A DNA stretch of 64,000 bases from Daphnia pulex (GCF_021134715.1 NC_060017.1:4898001-4962000), one strand, 5' to 3'; counted from the first letter of the stretch, positions 12,001-25,987 are shown. The notes: a model not told the origin generated them from the letters alone. Made by a program: numbers and translations.

Positions 12001-14555
12001 GTTTTTTGTCTTGTGGCTTAATAATTCGCGTGCCACCACCACCACCACCAACCGCCACCAGTTGATACGCCCAGTCGGTGGCGTTGCGTAGATCATCTGC
12101 AAGGCGTTCCTAACTTATTTTTTTTCCCCCTCTTCCTACCCATTCCAGTCTGTAGAGGTATTTAACCAGAATTCACGGGAATTGCGCACGACAACGGAGG
12201 CAGAAGAAAAATGATCGTTTTGGTTGCTGCTGCAGACTTTCTTCCGGGGTATGCGGCGGCTCTGTTGTTTTCGGCAAGGAAAAAGCGGAGCATCACGTAA
12301 CAGCAGCCAGAGGAGTTCATTTGCCGAGAGAAAGATAGGATCTAACTATTCGTGTTTTGGTTCCGCATTGTCAAGTTTTCCGAGGGGATTTTTCATCGTG
12401 TAGTAGCCCCTAGACCAGTCGGCGTGCTGGCATCGCAATTGTATTCTTGTGCTCATCATCATCGTTGACTTGGTCGCAGCTATTTCCTTCATTGCTGGGC
12501 GGGGGGAGACGAGGGAGAGAAAAATGACTTGAAACAACAAAGAACTCGACTCGAAAAGTTGCTGCTGGAAAAAGATCAAAATTGTGTTTGGTATACGCCG
12601 AGAAGAAGAGAAAACGAAAACAAACTCACGACTAATCATTTAATGGGAGGAGAGATGAGACCCCAAAAGAGTTGGGTCGAAATAGAGGGAGGTCCGTCCC
12701 GCGGGAGTGGTCCCGAAAAAGAAAAAAATCCCCAAAAAAAGAAAAGATGAAAATAGGAGGTGAATCGATGCAGAAAGAATGCTGGTGGAAAGTATTTGCA
12801 CCAGTCTGTGTAGGTGAGTGTTTTAATGATAAGCCAGTTATTTTGCTTTTATTGTTTGTCTTTTTTATTTTATTTATTTTTTCTACCTTGGAAAAGTGGA
12901 CCGCGCGATGTTGTTGCGCACGTCACCCATTCAGTACCGATGGGGAATTGTATTGGGTTTGACGGGATGTGACGGCATCCATTCTTTTGGGCGATTGTCT
13001 ATTGAGATATTGTTGGAAGACGACCCGAATTTCGGATTCTTCTTTTTCTATCCTGTAGAGAGGGAAAACTGAAAAATTGTTGTTTTCTTTCGTATGACGT
13101 GGGGGGGGGGGAAGAAACCTTCGGAAAACACATTCAACGGAATGTAATGTGATATTAGGGTCTCCAACTCTTGGCATATCCTCGATTTCTTTTCTTTTTC
13201 TCACTCTCACACTCCCATTATCATTAGGGTTTTCTTCATTCATCCCACTTCAGCGTTATTTAGTGTACGCGTGTTGTCATCTTTTTTCTATTCTTCTGTT
13301 TGACTTTCTGCTGTCTCTTCCTTTCTCTCGTATTTATTTTTTCTCGCTTTCAATTGCCATTTTTCATTTCGAGGTGACACAATGGTGAGCGCCAGTTTCT
13401 CCTTTTATTATTCCCTTCGCTGAAAAGAAGTTGTAATAATGGAAAGAAATCGTTCTGCGTCGTTTTCGTGTGGGCACACGCGTTGCCTATCCAATTGGCT
13501 GCGCTCCGGAGATTCCGGATGTGCTAAAAAACACACACACGAGCGTTATATGCGGTGACGTGTTTCGCTCAATCGACTGCAATTCATCGAAGAATGTTTC
13601 CAGTATCAAACCGAATGAATTCAATCAATACGCTGGGCATATTGTATAGAAGGAAATGGAATTTTAAATGGAAAACTCTCGCGTGTTCCTCGTAGATTAT
13701 ATGTGTACCCCCTTTAAAGAAAATATGGTCAGCCCCCATGTAAAACGGCCTGACATATTTTGTTTTTCCGAATAAAAGAGTAGAGGGTGGTGGAGAGGGT
13801 TGGTTAAAAAAAGGAAAGATTCACTCCACCACCTTATTTTTTTGTATTTTTTCTTTGTGCCCAAAGAAGTGGAAGGTGGAGGAGGTTCTCGACTTTGGAA
13901 TGGTAAGAGGGCGGGGCCTTCTTGTAGCACACTGTGGCATTCGGTCTCGTGTGTGTGTGTTAAGAAAAAAAAATTTTCTTTCTCTCTCTTCGGTCTGTAA
14001 CTTTGGTTTGCCTTTACCTAACCTATTCCTCCTCCTCTTTTCCCCCCTTCTTCGCTCCCCCACCTTTGGATTCCTCAACCACCTCTGAAGACAACAAGAA
14101 AGTGGAAGTTTAAGGCAGGAGGAGTGTACCCCCCCTTTAGGGGAAGAAGAAAACGAGTCAAAAGTAGCCGAGCCGTCCGACTGGGCTAGCAGTTGTATGT
14201 TGGTCGCCGTTCATTCAAGACTGTCATCGGTTTGTGTCGTTAAATTCCTCTTTTTAACCCGTTACAGCTGATGCTCGGTCACGATAGACTTCTCGTCGGC
14301 CAAAACAGGAGTTGAGAGAGAGATAAAAACCACCGTCCACCAAGAGAACTTGAATCTTCTGTTAGTTTTTCTTTCTTTCCTGGGTTATTGAACTCATCTT
14401 ACCCCAGTCCGAGCCGTTTATTTAATTTCGCGTGACCTTTTCAAGTGTGTGTTTGTGTATCCCATCTGCTGCTGCTGTTTGTCAAGTGACGATCCAGACA
14501 TTCCTTCACCAGTCCACTGACTGACTGGTCAAAGTACAGCCGGAACGACGAAAAA
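9020..14555. other. 5.5 kb non-coding, upstream region / 5' UTR of the Mieap-like gene
   Basis: No coding exon can be supported. The DNA is dominated by low complexity: T-runs, GAA/TTC tracts, GT runs, a 16-G run at 9680-9695, a (CCA)n tract near 12031 and many poly-pyrimidine stretches. A TATATA-like element near 9711 (GTATATATG) could be a core promoter but has no clear initiator. The region probably contains the promoter, non-coding first exon(s) and a 5' intron of the plus-strand Mieap-like gene; that is inference from position only. Confidence 0.5.
9680..9695 (+). repeat. Poly-G run (16 nt)
   Basis: Sixteen consecutive G residues in otherwise mixed sequence. Such runs can form quadruplex-like structures and are prone to slippage and sequencing error, so the exact length is uncertain. 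Confidence 0.8.
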
Positions 14556-17500
14556 ATGGCGCCTATTCATCAGCGGATGGACAGGTATCACGACCTGCCG
14601 CCTCCGCCGCCGATTCCGCTCAAGTTGAAGCCGAAAACGTTGAAGAAATTGTCGCAACAGGCAGCCAGAGGACAGCCGCTCTACTTGATTGTCGGTCCTC
14701 ATGCTGCGGCCGCTGCAGCTCCGCGTCCCATGGGCGGATCGATGCATCCGCCGCCATTGCCACCCCATCCGCCTCACGCAGGACATCCTAATCAGCATTC
14801 ATCGCGTAACTTTGCCGTTGTTCATCCGCGAATCGAACGTCAGCAGAGAATGCCGGGAATGCCCGGACCAGCCAACAGCGTCGGAACGGCCGCGTCCGGC
14901 AGTGACTCGATGAAAAGTATGAGTTTTTCTTCCGCCCAAGGCATGATGGACAGCCAGAACCGATTCCGTCCCGACAACTTTAACCTGCGCCTACGCGCCC
15001 ATCAGCAGCTGTTCCCGTGGAACCCGCACAATCAGAGCAATCAGAGCCACAGCAGCAAAAGTTCGGCCAATTGGGTGAGGCATTTGACCAGCGACGACGA
15101 CGTCGAAGAAGAAGAAGAAGAGGAGGAAGAAGAAGAGGAAATCAGCGCCGGCAATCGTAATAACAATAAAGTAGACATCTCCTCATTGGATGCTGTGACT
15201 CCAAGGGCCAGCAGCGGTGTCCGACCCGAATACCAGCTCGGCCCATCCGACCGCAACGCCCGCCTCGTCGGAGAGATTCAATTGAGCTCACGGGTGGCCT
15301 CCATGACCATAGCCGATGTCAGCCCTCGATTTGCCTTCAAGGTGAGCCCCGTCGTTTACTATTCATTTTATTGAATTTCATTTTTCAAAAAAAAAAATTT
15401 CGTTTCCTCTCTCTCTGTGTGAGTTCTCCCCTATTGTCACATTTGACAGTTTCGTAAAAGAATAAGGGGAAAAAAGAGACAGTTGTTAGTGGTAGTCAAA
15501 TTATTCTTATTCCACGATTTCTTATTTAAAAAAGAAATGCAAGGCCCAGATTTCCTTTTGGTTTACGTTGGTTTAAGTAGTACTATTACGGGAGACTATT
15601 AGACTTGTGCTGGTCCGTCAAGGTCTAGCGATGGCGACTCTCTTTCCGTCGATTGTCTTCGATAATTATTTTTTTTTTCCTTGCGTGTTTCATGCATAAC
15701 TGAGCGGAACCAAACTGTGGCACTCTCCAATAGGGCTTGGAGCTTCCTTCAAGCTTTGATTCGATTTGATATAGTCGGATGTCATTGTGGTGGAAGGAAA
15801 CAACAAAAAAAGAAAAATGATGGGACCGTTTTTTTTATGTATATGGCCCAAATTCGACAAGGAGAGTCCATTTTTGGTGACGATCGTGACGCTTTATAGA
15901 CTCGCCTTAAAAACAAAAAAAGACCCTTTCCTATTGTTAAAACCAAGTACAGCAGTATGTTCATTTTTTTCTTTTCTTTCGATTTTGTAGAAAATTATGA
16001 TGCTGTCAGATAACAAGCAATACCGCGAATCTGCCAATTTTATTAACCGGCTAAGTGGTGGCACGTTCGGCGTCATCGTCCACGACTTGCCCGTCGATCA
16101 GTTCATCGAGGCCATGCCGCAATCGCTGCCCATCATCGAGTCTCTGTACACTAAAGTGTTTCTGTCGGACGGAATGACTCGCAACTCTATCCAGTTTCTC
16201 CGTCCGGAGAACGTCGTCCAGCAGATGGTCAAGTATTTCGCTCACCAGGAAGATCATCCACCTGCGCCCAATGGAGGATCAGCGACCGGTTGGCCGCCAA
16301 ATGTCTGGCGTTGGGACTACTGCGGTCCGTTCATCTCCAGCTGCAAGAAATTATTGCGCGTCATCGTCCTCACCGAGCCCAAGATCCGCAAAAGTCTGTT
16401 CCAGAAGCGCCGGGCTCTGAGCAAAGCCATCGAGGGCTTGGGCCAGCACGGACTGGTTGGCACTTCGGACGAGAATCTCATGAATTTACACGATGCCTTA
16501 CAGGTACGTACAGTATGCGCGAAATGTACATTTTTTGGAGGGGGCATTCTTTTTATTCCGGAATTTCGACCGGAATTCAGTGCGGAACGCTAGGGTCTTC
16601 TTCTCTGTAATTTGATCAAGATTTTAATCATTTTGCTTTGTTGGCTTTGGTTGCGGTCGTGATCTAGGACGAGTTCAATCGTGTGGTGCAATCGTACAAG
16701 AGCGCCCTGGACAAGATGGTAGAACTGGAATTGGCGCAGAAGAAAGGCGCAAACCGGACGGTATCAAACGGGCCGGCTCCTATCGCCGCCTCGCATCAGC
16801 GCCTTTTGTCGTTGAAGCAATCGGAAATCCAGGAGCGACTCATAAAAAACAAGACGCTGCTGAATGTCGTTGAGCCGACTTTGACCAACCACTCGCTGGA
16901 CCTCTTCCTGGGCATCCTGCAGCGACGCATCGAACTCGACAAGGAAGCCCTGTTCCAGTTCAGCCAGCTGAAACGTGACCAGCCCACCAAACCGGGCGAA
17001 ACCACTCCGCACATCGTCATCGCTCCCATCCTGATGAAATACTCGCACGGATGCCAACAGGTCAGCATCCTCAATTCAATTCCATCGACTCTTCTCTAGT
17101 ACTATACCTAAACTAAGTGAAGGTAAAGGGTCGGAACCGACCATGTTGTTCCCCCAAACTGGGCCGTTCTCTTATATGTAGGGCGATCGGTGAATGAACA
17201 CCGAAAAATGTAAAACACACCGCCGCCAGTCCGTCACGAAATTCCGGTGTCTGTATTATATCCCCCCATTGCACGGCCTCGTGTGTGTGTGTGTAAATAT
17301 CGAGTTCGACATCGTGATTCCTCCAGTTCCGATCTAGTAGAAAGGCATCAAAGCCATCAACACCGTCAGGTATACAACAACAACAATGAGCGCGCTGCTG
17401 CCGCTCGTTTCCCTTTTTTCTTCTTCTTGCGGCTGCGACGGCGGTGCGAACAATCAAAAACAATTGCAACACGCGAATAGGAGCGACTATGAATGAAATG

Positions 17501-20500
17501 AATGCGATCCGTCGCTCCCGAGACCCGGGTGATTTGGTGAACAATGGAACATGATGAAGAGAATGATGATGTGAGCCGAGGGAAGGTTCTTCTTCTTTTT
17601 CCGTTCATGTTTTGAACCCCAGCAAGTGTGACGTGACGACGACGAAGAAGGTGGTTTGGTGTGATGGAAGGTTTTGAAGAAAAGGCTTGGGAAGAGACAA
17701 CAAAACATTGAAAGTCTATCAAAGAAACAACGTGTCTCTCTCCCTTTGGGTTTTCTCTTTCCAATTATTTTGATCGATCGGAGTCCGGGCGTCACGCGTT
17801 CCTTCCCGATGACTTTTTTTTTTTTTTTTGCTTCGTGATCTCCTGCAGCATTCTTTTCGGGCTTTATTTGAATGTCCTTTACGTAAAACACAGAAACAAC
17901 AAGAAAAAAATCGTCGTCGCAGCAGTTTCGTGACGGATGTTTTTATTTTCTTCTTTTTCACATCAAACGAACCACAAAGAAACGAAAAATATCAGAACAA
18001 AAAGAATTAAAAAAAAACTTTCGTTTGTTACATCGTCGTCGTCGTCGCAGTCCAGGTGATTATTGGTTAGAAGATGGGGGAGCCAAATTACATGCAATTA
18101 CGGCTAATTGCTCCCAACCGCGGTTCGTTTTAAACCTCCCAAAAAATTCTTCTTGTCTCGTTTTTTTTCTTCTTCTTCCCTCCCGTGTCTGCGTTTTTTC
18201 GGTGGCTCTTCTTTTCCCCTTTTTGAGTTGTTGCTGTTGTTGTCTTCTTCTTTCTGTAATTTTCCTTGGGTGATCGCGTGAGCCAACGCAGTGTGAAAAT
18301 GGCAGAATGCGCATCGCGTGAGACGGTCGCCTTCCGAAACGCGCTGATGAAATTAAAAGCAAAACAAAACAAAAATATTATTTATAAGCGAGTGAAATGA
18401 ATAAGAAGATTTCCAGCCGCCCGCAATTGTTTCAATCGACCCAACAAAACAAACAAAACTCTTGACTTTTGATTGATTTGATAGTGATGAAACATTTTGA
18501 ATTGGATTTTAATTGATTTCTTTTTGTTTTGAAATGATGACGGAAATTTAGGTTTTGGATCTGATGAGAGAAGTGAGTTCGGATCAGGGCCACCAAGATG
18601 AAGATTTGGAAGATTCCAGCGACGTTTCGGGCTATCATTCGGACTCTGATTCGGCGGTGATGATGTCGGGCAATTCACCTTTCGTATCCAACAGCGCCCG
18701 CTACAATTTCCTTTCGCGATCAGGTAAGAAAAACATGTACAATTGTCTTCTTCTTCGTCTATTTTTAAAAATAAGCTAGGAAGAACCTGATTACCTTTTT
18801 TTTTCTTTTTGGTTTTACTTTGCGTGTGTGTGTTCGCCCTGATTCCTTATTAGCTTTTGTTTTCTTCCTCGGCTATAGCTGTTTTTAATTCCCCCTTTCT
18901 CTCGCTTTCCCAGCTCAGATAGTTACATGTTTTAGTGTTTAAGCTTTCGTAGATGTTTTTTCGCCGTCGCTCTTGTTCTTTCTCCTCTTTTGGGAAAATA
19001 ATGAGTTTGACCTTATTTTTATTTCATTTTTATTCCGTTCGACGGCCAAATACGGAAGACTTTTTTAGCCGCGTGCATTTTTCTTTTTCCAGCAGTTTTA
19101 ATGATATGCTAGTCGCTCGAAAACTCAAATAAAAACTTGGCAAGGCGAGGCTCCTTCGGGGATGATGATGAAGAAGAAGCGCGATCGCTCGCAATGATAA
19201 GAGAGTATATACCATTGTTTCTATCGTGATCCGATCACCGTTATGAACTTAACGGTGTGTCGTCTTTAGACGGAATCGAGCCATCAGGAATCATTAATTC
19301 GGCTCACATCGTCACACAAGACACACAACACGAGATGATATGCATGAGGAAGGGGAAAAGAGAACCGGTTGATCGGGTTTGTTGTTTTGCGGTTCATAGG
19401 TCAGAATTATATAGGTCTGACAGGTTGCAACAGATTGAAAAAAAAAGATACCGGGAAGAAAACAAGTCGGTAAAATTTATGTTTTTTTCGAAACGAGGAA
19501 ACAAACCGAAGAAGGACGAGTTCTGTGTTACTTTTGTCAAATTCGAGAAAATACGAGTTTTGCGTTGTTTTGGGGAAAATCCACCACGCCTTGTTTGGAA
19601 AATGAATTTGGAATCGAACAAATTTAGTCTGAAAAATCAGTCACGCGTTCACGTGAACAACATTCCCTTCGCGCCGCAGCAACTTCCTGACCTCAATGTA
19701 TTCGATACACTGAGGGGGGAACAAAAAGAAATTTTCTTTTTAAAAAAATAAATTTGATAAATAAAAATGGGGAGTAAGCTTCGACTGGGAACTCACACCA
19801 AAAAACGACGCCCCTCTTCAATTCGTTGAATAACTTAGGAAAAGATCAAGGATTTGTTTCTTCTCTTTTTACTAAAAGAAAAAGAAGAAGAAGAAGAGAA
19901 ATAAGATCAGAAATCCCTCCTCTTCCTCATATCCATATTCCGATTTTTTCTCATTAACATGATCGAGTATGGAAATTGCGTAACAAAGTATACGCAGGTT
20001 GGAAGCGGGGAAAAATTGCCGGTTCCACGCGAAAAAAAAAAGTTTTCTCGGCCGCAGAAAAACCAGTGGGAGTTTTCTGTTGCCTAGTTTGTGCCGCAAG
20101 GTTATGGGACGACTCTATTCCAATTACACACTGTTGAAACAAAAAGCGGTTACAACATTAACGTGCCAGTCATGCTCTCGCGTGTATTTACGTTTACGCC
20201 GGTGTAGTACTACCAGCAGCAACTACGGGCTCTACATATAGTAGCCCATATAGTAAAGCAGTGGGGATATAACAATAACACTTTTGACACAAGTGCGTAC
20301 ACACAGCCAGGGGTGTACGAGAGTTGCACCTCTGGTTCAACTGCCTAAAGGCTATAGTACATGAAACCTTCCAAGAGACTCATTATCATTTTTCGCCGAA
20401 ACATTTGTGCTCTCCGTGTGTGTGCGACTTTTTGAAATATTTCGACCTAAATCTTTTTGTTCCGGAAACGAGCAGAAAAGAAAGGAAGGTGATGCGAGAG

Positions 20501-23500
20501 AAAGATTTTTACCTTTTTCTTTTTACCTTTCTTTCTGTATATGTGTTTGTATTATTATTTAGGCTACTATCGAACAAGGAGATAAGAAAAGAAAATCAGC
20601 CAGGATTGGGTCAGGTGCTGTTCTTGTTTCCCTTTTTTGGTGAAAGAAAATAGGGGAGAAATGACACAGCGACAAACAAATAATAACAAAAAAAAAAAAA
20701 TGTGGCCAGAGTTAATTTGGGTCGTGTTTTTTTCTTCCAAAATATTTTTTAAGTGAATGTTTTTCTTTTCAGAAATAAAAAATAAAACGAGACCAAAAAC
20801 AACAGAACAAAATCGGGGGACCATTTTGCGGTCTTCCGCAGACACAGGAAGAAGGTGTACATTGTACACAACGAAAGAAATGTTATTGAAGAATTTATCG
20901 CCGATTCGTCGCAATAATTTTACCCCCGCGTCGCTATTCAAAGGCTATTTACTCGCTGGCGCGCTTCCTTTCGTATTTAATAACGGGATCCGGGTTTAAT
21001 CGACTATCGAAATTGCTTCAACAGCCGTTTTTGAAAAAAAAATTATTTTTGGACATTTTGCGCGAACGGCAGTTGCGTGTAATGCGCTGGAAAGAAGAAA
21101 TGGCGCACGCGAAATTTGGATACGGGAAGTTGAATGAAGTAATTGAGACGGCTCAGTCAAGCTGAATTGAATCGACATTCATGCGGGAGGAATGTTCTCG
21201 TGCATTCGTCAGCGGCGTCGAGATTCTGAGATAGCCAAGTTTTTTTTTATCTAATGTAATAAAAACGAGCAGAGATAAACAGCCATGATAGCGCACTGCT
21301 TATGGCCAAATGCGTATGCACGCGTTATGAATTTCAGCCGGTTTTTAATTCGAGATTTTTTATCATTATTATTCATTTCTACAAGTTTTGACATCCCATT
21401 ACCTGATTTCCTGTTTCTGTTTTTACGGTTCGATTGCGATCAAGCCGACTTGGAAATGACTTTATTCACGAGTACATAGTCCGACGAAAATTAAAAATTC
21501 CGACAGTGAATTTTTTTTTTAAACATGACGGGAACGCATGACCTACTGTATAATATAAACTCGTCGACTTCTGCTGTGTATAGAGCTATGTTATGTATGT
21601 AGCTGCTGACTGACCTAGTGACGAGGCTATTTGCCTTCGACCGAGCGACCCTCCCGGCCATCACCCTTTCTTTTTCTTCATTCTTCTATTGGTGAAATCT
21701 CAGGTGAAAAACCGTCTGCGCTCCATTTCTTTGTGTCTATTTAATTGCCAGTAAATTCTAGATTAGTATTCTTCCCATTTCTTTTCGTCTTTTTTAACCG
21801 GTGGGGATATTGAAATTCCAACAAAAAAACAACTCACAACAACCAATGAAGCAACTGGAGAGAGAAAAAAAAATACCTGTAAGTATGCGTAATTATCCAG
21901 CGTAACATGGTGAACATCCGGATCGAACGTGAACAAAGGGTCGAACCCTTAACGTAACGGCTATACATGCGTAGTACATGAATGTAGTAGTGTTTGAGAG
22001 ACAGGGGGAAAAAAGGAACGGGTGTGTTGTTCCATTCCATCATTCTCTTTATTTGTCTGTTGTATTATTCGAATTGCTAATGGTTACTTTTGGCTGTAGT
22101 TCCTTTTGCGTGCTAATGGCAGACTGTGGAACTTTGGGAAGACTAGAAGTCATCGTCTTGTGTGCCTCTGTTGTTCTGTTAAGGTCCTGAGAAGTAAAAA
22201 CGAAGCCAAAATTCATCGGATGGCACAAGATGATGATATAAGTGAAGGCGGTTTTTCGTATGAGAAGATAATTGACGTGATGTTTTTCTGTTCCTTTTTT
22301 TCTCAAGTTCGGTTGGGGAGCCGTGCGAGCATCCGGGCGTCGTTGCTCGTCAATTCGCTGGGATTGGAAGCGGTCGAGATCAAAGGGCAGAACGGTCAGG
22401 GCCAAGGCCAATCCAGAAACGGCCGTCGAATGCTGATGGCTAAAGCTAAAAACTCGTCTTCAATGTCATCGTCGACGGGCTCGAATTCGCCCAGCAGCGA
22501 ACGGGAGATCGACTACCGTTCGAGTGGAATTTCATCTGGAACCGGATCGCCCGATTCCCGGCAGGCTCTTGCGAAAGATGGAGGTCGTCTGACCACTACC
22601 ACCACGACGACGACGACTACGACTCCTCCGTGTCAGCGGTGCCAAGTTCAGAATTTGAATAACACGATCGTCGGCACCCATGGCGTCGACCCGGGACTAC
22701 AGGCCGAATTGGAATCCATCAAAGCCGAGATGAACAAAGCCAATGCAACGATATGCGCCCTTCAGGAACGCGAGAAGAAAATGAAAGCCAGGTAATAATT
22801 TTAAAAAACCCCGGTGAAACGTCAAATCAAATTAACGATAATCTAAACCGTATTGTATCTCTTAATGGTCACGGAAGCAGGATGGCAATCCAAGCCCAGA
22901 AGATGGTGGAACGAGGTGTGGGGCCCAGCAAATTCGAATCGACTTCGACCGAGCAGCGATCTGAGCTGATTCAAAATTACGGCGGGCTGTACACTCAGTC
23001 GCGCGTCGAAACGCTCGATTACCTCGACAAATTGGAAGAGCTTCGCGGCGCCGATGAGCTCAAATCCAAGCTGCTTTTCTCCGTCATTGTGGTAAGATAT
23101 TCGAATCGATTTCTATTATTTGATCTTATTGTTTGTTCTAACCGAGTTATCACTCTTCTGAACACTTTTTCCAGTTGGCGTTCCGTTCCTTGCAAGCTAC
23201 ATCGACCCAAATGAAGGATCACATCAAGAGAATCTTGCAGATTCCGCCGGGCTCGACGCATCAGCCCATGAATAATAACAGCGCCCTATATCTACCGCCA
23301 CCTCCTCCACCGCCGCCGTCAATGTTGACTGCGCCATCGCATAATAAACGCCAGATCACGCCGCCCGCTAAGCCGACCAAGCCGGCCAAACCATTGCGCA
23401 AAGAGCGCAATCCTGGATTTGAGGTGGAACAAGCCGTGGCTTATTATCTGAGGGAGTCTGTCGCCACGTTTGATCTGACCAAAAACACAGAGGTAGAATT

Positions 23501-23948
23501 ACTAAAAATCTCAACCTGATTTTATTGCGCAAGATGTAATCATCTTTTTATTTGTTTTTGTTTTCCAGGATGTTTGCAATCAAATCTGGGCAACTTTGTA
23601 CGATTATCCTTGCCTTCGCTCTTGCGACCCGCTGGTCAAATACATCAAGGACTCGGTCCGTCTGGCTTGGTCCCTTGTTAATCAGGTAAGCATTTTCCTC
23701 GCATCTAATCAACCGTCAAAGTCGATCGATCTGATTTTAATCATTTGGGTTTTTTTTATTTTTACGCGGAATTTCCATAGTCACCTCCATATGTGCTTGA
23801 CTACGAGGCCAGAAGTTTCAATGCCGACTATCACATCCGCTTCCATACTTCCGATCCCAACGACAATTCCATCAAGACCTACCTGTGGCCAGCGCTGGTC
23901 GAAGGCCACAACGGACCATGCCTCCAGAAGGCCGTAGTTATCACCTAA
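14556..23948 (+). CDS. Mieap/SPATA18-like protein (mitochondria-eating protein C-terminal domain)
   Basis: Nine exons join in frame to 1053 codons plus stop: 14556-15341, 15991-16503, 16668-17060, 18552-18723, 22308-22791, 22881-23091, 23175-23492, 23569-23685, 23781-23948. The last five exons hold a conserved globular domain (residues ~785-1053) with YTQSRVETLDYLDKLEELRG, SPPYVLDYEARSF and a terminal YLWPALVEGHNGPCLQKAVV. I recognise this as the Mieap C-terminal domain; vertebrate Mieap (SPATA18) acts in mitochondrial quality control and binds cardiolipin. The N-terminal half is unlike vertebrate Mieap: Pro-rich start (PPPPPIP), poly-Ala, a 16-residue-class acidic Glu run near residue 190, then a folded-looking block in exons 2-3 with no family I can name. 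Exon 7 has an eight-Pro run. The domain assignment is from memory of the family; the function in this animal is inference. Confidence 0.7.
15105..15139 (+). repeat. GAA/GAG microsatellite encoding poly-Glu
   Basis: A run of GAA and GAG triplets inside the first coding exon of the Mieap-like gene encodes about a dozen consecutive Glu residues. A triplet repeat in frame can vary in length without breaking the protein. Confidence 0.8.
17061..18551 (+). other. Intron 3 of the Mieap-like gene (1.5 kb)
   Basis: A GT-AG intron bounded by CCAACAG|gtcagc and atttag|GTTTTGG. It is rich in (GTC)n, T-runs and GT runs. No exon was recognised inside it. Confidence 0.65.
18724..22307 (+). other. Intron 4 of the Mieap-like gene (3.6 kb)
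   Basis: Bounded by GATCAG|gtaaga and ttctcaag|TTCGGTT; the joined codon G|TT (Val) keeps the frame. It is AT-rich with many simple repeats. An open frame of about 164 codons near 19257-19751 lacks an ATG start, is Lys-rich and A-biased, and has no splice logic, so I do not call it a gene. An unseen small exon or alternative promoter is possible. Confidence 0.55.
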
Positions 23949-24519
23949 ACGATAACAGCAGATTAGACAAGGTGCTCCAAAACCTGCTGAAACGAAATTT
24001 GTAACTTGACAAGTTGGAACTTTTGCCCGCCTTCTACCCGCATCTAAAACTATCTAGTATATAATTACTACGTCTTTCCTTCTATCTATGGATAACCTTG
24101 ATCTGTCGGATTCTGATACTGTATATCTTTTTGTTTTTCTTAATTATGTATACTTTTTACATTTAAAATATTTTTCTTATTATGCTCGATCCATCATTTT
24201 ACGTTTTTAAATTTTTACTATTCATCATAATATCATCAGTCAGTCTGGATAGCGGGATTGATTCTGTAACAATTTATCCCATTTTTTCTAAACCAACTAT
24301 TTTATTACGTGATTGTAATCAAAATTCCACTGTAATCAACGAAATTATTCTTCTTCCTCTACCCGTGAAATGACGATTGATCACGAAATCTGATGGGCAA
24401 TCCAGATTGGCTTCTTGACGTCAACCAGGAACATTTACCGAAAGACGCCCCTTTTGGGGCTCTTTATTTGTTTTTTAATTATTTTTCTAAGGCAGGTAAT
24501 TCCCCCGTTTTATACATAC

Positions 24520-24540
24520 AAAAAAAAAAAAAAAAAAAAA
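24520..24540 (+). repeat. Poly-A run (21 nt)
   Basis: Twenty-one consecutive A residues downstream of the Mieap-like gene. No retroposon body was recognised upstream, so this is treated as a simple homopolymer. Confidence 0.75.
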
Positions 24541-25987
24541 CATAATTAATTTTATATAACGCATTTGTATCAAACCAAGTTTCTCGTCTTATTATATCTT
24601 GGCGCTGTTGAATGTAATACAAAAGCTCCTTATTGTATTCCCCATAACGTCTCTGAAGTTGCGTAATAGTATTTCACGTCAAATGGAAAGTAAATCAACA
24701 AGCTGAAAATTATTATTATGAAAATCACTTTTGGGTTTACTGGAGTGCTACGAACCGATGGACGTGCATTGCACCTGTGGTCTTTTTGAAAAAAAAAATC
24801 AGAACCACGAAGGTTACTCGTTAGATGGCTGGTTGGTGCTCAAAACAAAATAAACGAGAGCCTTTGCAGTTTTACCACCACGATCAAAATTTCGAGGTGA
24901 AAGTAGCCATCGCCGTAGGCGCATTTCGTGTTTTTCTATTTATTTTATTTTTTTGTTCATCTTCGTTTGATCAACAACCGTGATCTCGCGACATGGGATA
25001 ACTATGATCCGGTGAATAAATATATTTTGATACCAGCGTCCAAAAAAAAAAGCTTATCAAAAACACCTTTGCCCGATATTAGTCGTTTTGAATTTTAGTT
25101 CACTTGTACCGAACCTGTAGCTTCTTAGTTCGGTAATTGCGTTTGTTTGATGTGTGACTACGCACTTGTGAAAAATTCTGTGCCGACTGATAACGACGTC
25201 AGTCACATCTCTTTTCTGTGATAAGAACGAACGCATTAGTATTTGTCTTCGAAATCCCATATCTGCTCTTGAAGGGACTCTTTCGTAAAGTATAAGCCAT
25301 ATGGTCTTCGGTCAGTGAAAGTTCGGACAAGCGCCTTTTTTTCAAGTGAAAGTGTAAGTTCAAAAGGCTCTATTTTGGCATCAGTTCAAAATTGCTTACT
25401 GGGCTAAAACTTAATCCTTCAAACTCTTAATTTCCCTCCGAAAAGTTTGCGATCGGAGTCGGCGCACTAGCTCCTAATTTTACTGCGTATGCACATGTCA
25501 GTTTAAGGGACACGTTGCTGTAAAAAAAAAAATCTGAATTATCTTATTACAGCTACCGTGAGGCAGCAAACTGAATTTGCTTTTCAGTGTCTTCGCTGCT
25601 GTTGCTTACAATTCTTGCTCGTAAAAAGACAACGAGCCATAGCCTGGAAACTACGCCGTGCATGAAGCAATAGTAGGACTATATTCTTTCACGTGATCAA
25701 TCAAGCAATCAAGGAAAAAAGAAATAAGAAGCTTGATCTAGTCATTTGAAGCGGGGGGAGAAATCGAGATGCGCTGACATTAAAATCTTTCGTGATTCAG
25801 AATTGTATGGTTTTCTCACCAGCAGCTGCTCGTGTGTGTGTTTAAGAGTTACCACCAAAAGGAGGTCAGTGGTACTCTAGAAAACAGCTGTAAGTGAAAA
25901 CCCTCTAGTTATTTGCAAGCAGTTTCCCTCCGGACTAAGTCGTGTGCTATACCCATATAATTTGTTTATCATCAAACGATTTCTTGA

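Noticed and set aside
19257-19751. 164-codon open frame in intron 4 of the Mieap-like gene
   Set aside because: It opens with GTG instead of ATG, has A-rich Lys/Asn bias, no domain and no splice or promoter context.
21900-21960. tRNA-like T-loop (GGGTTCGACCC on the minus strand)
   Set aside because: No matching acceptor stem, D-arm or anticodon arm could be drawn around it.
24520-24540. Poly-A tail of a retrotransposed element
   Set aside because: No reverse transcriptase, processed gene copy or target-site duplication is visible nearby.
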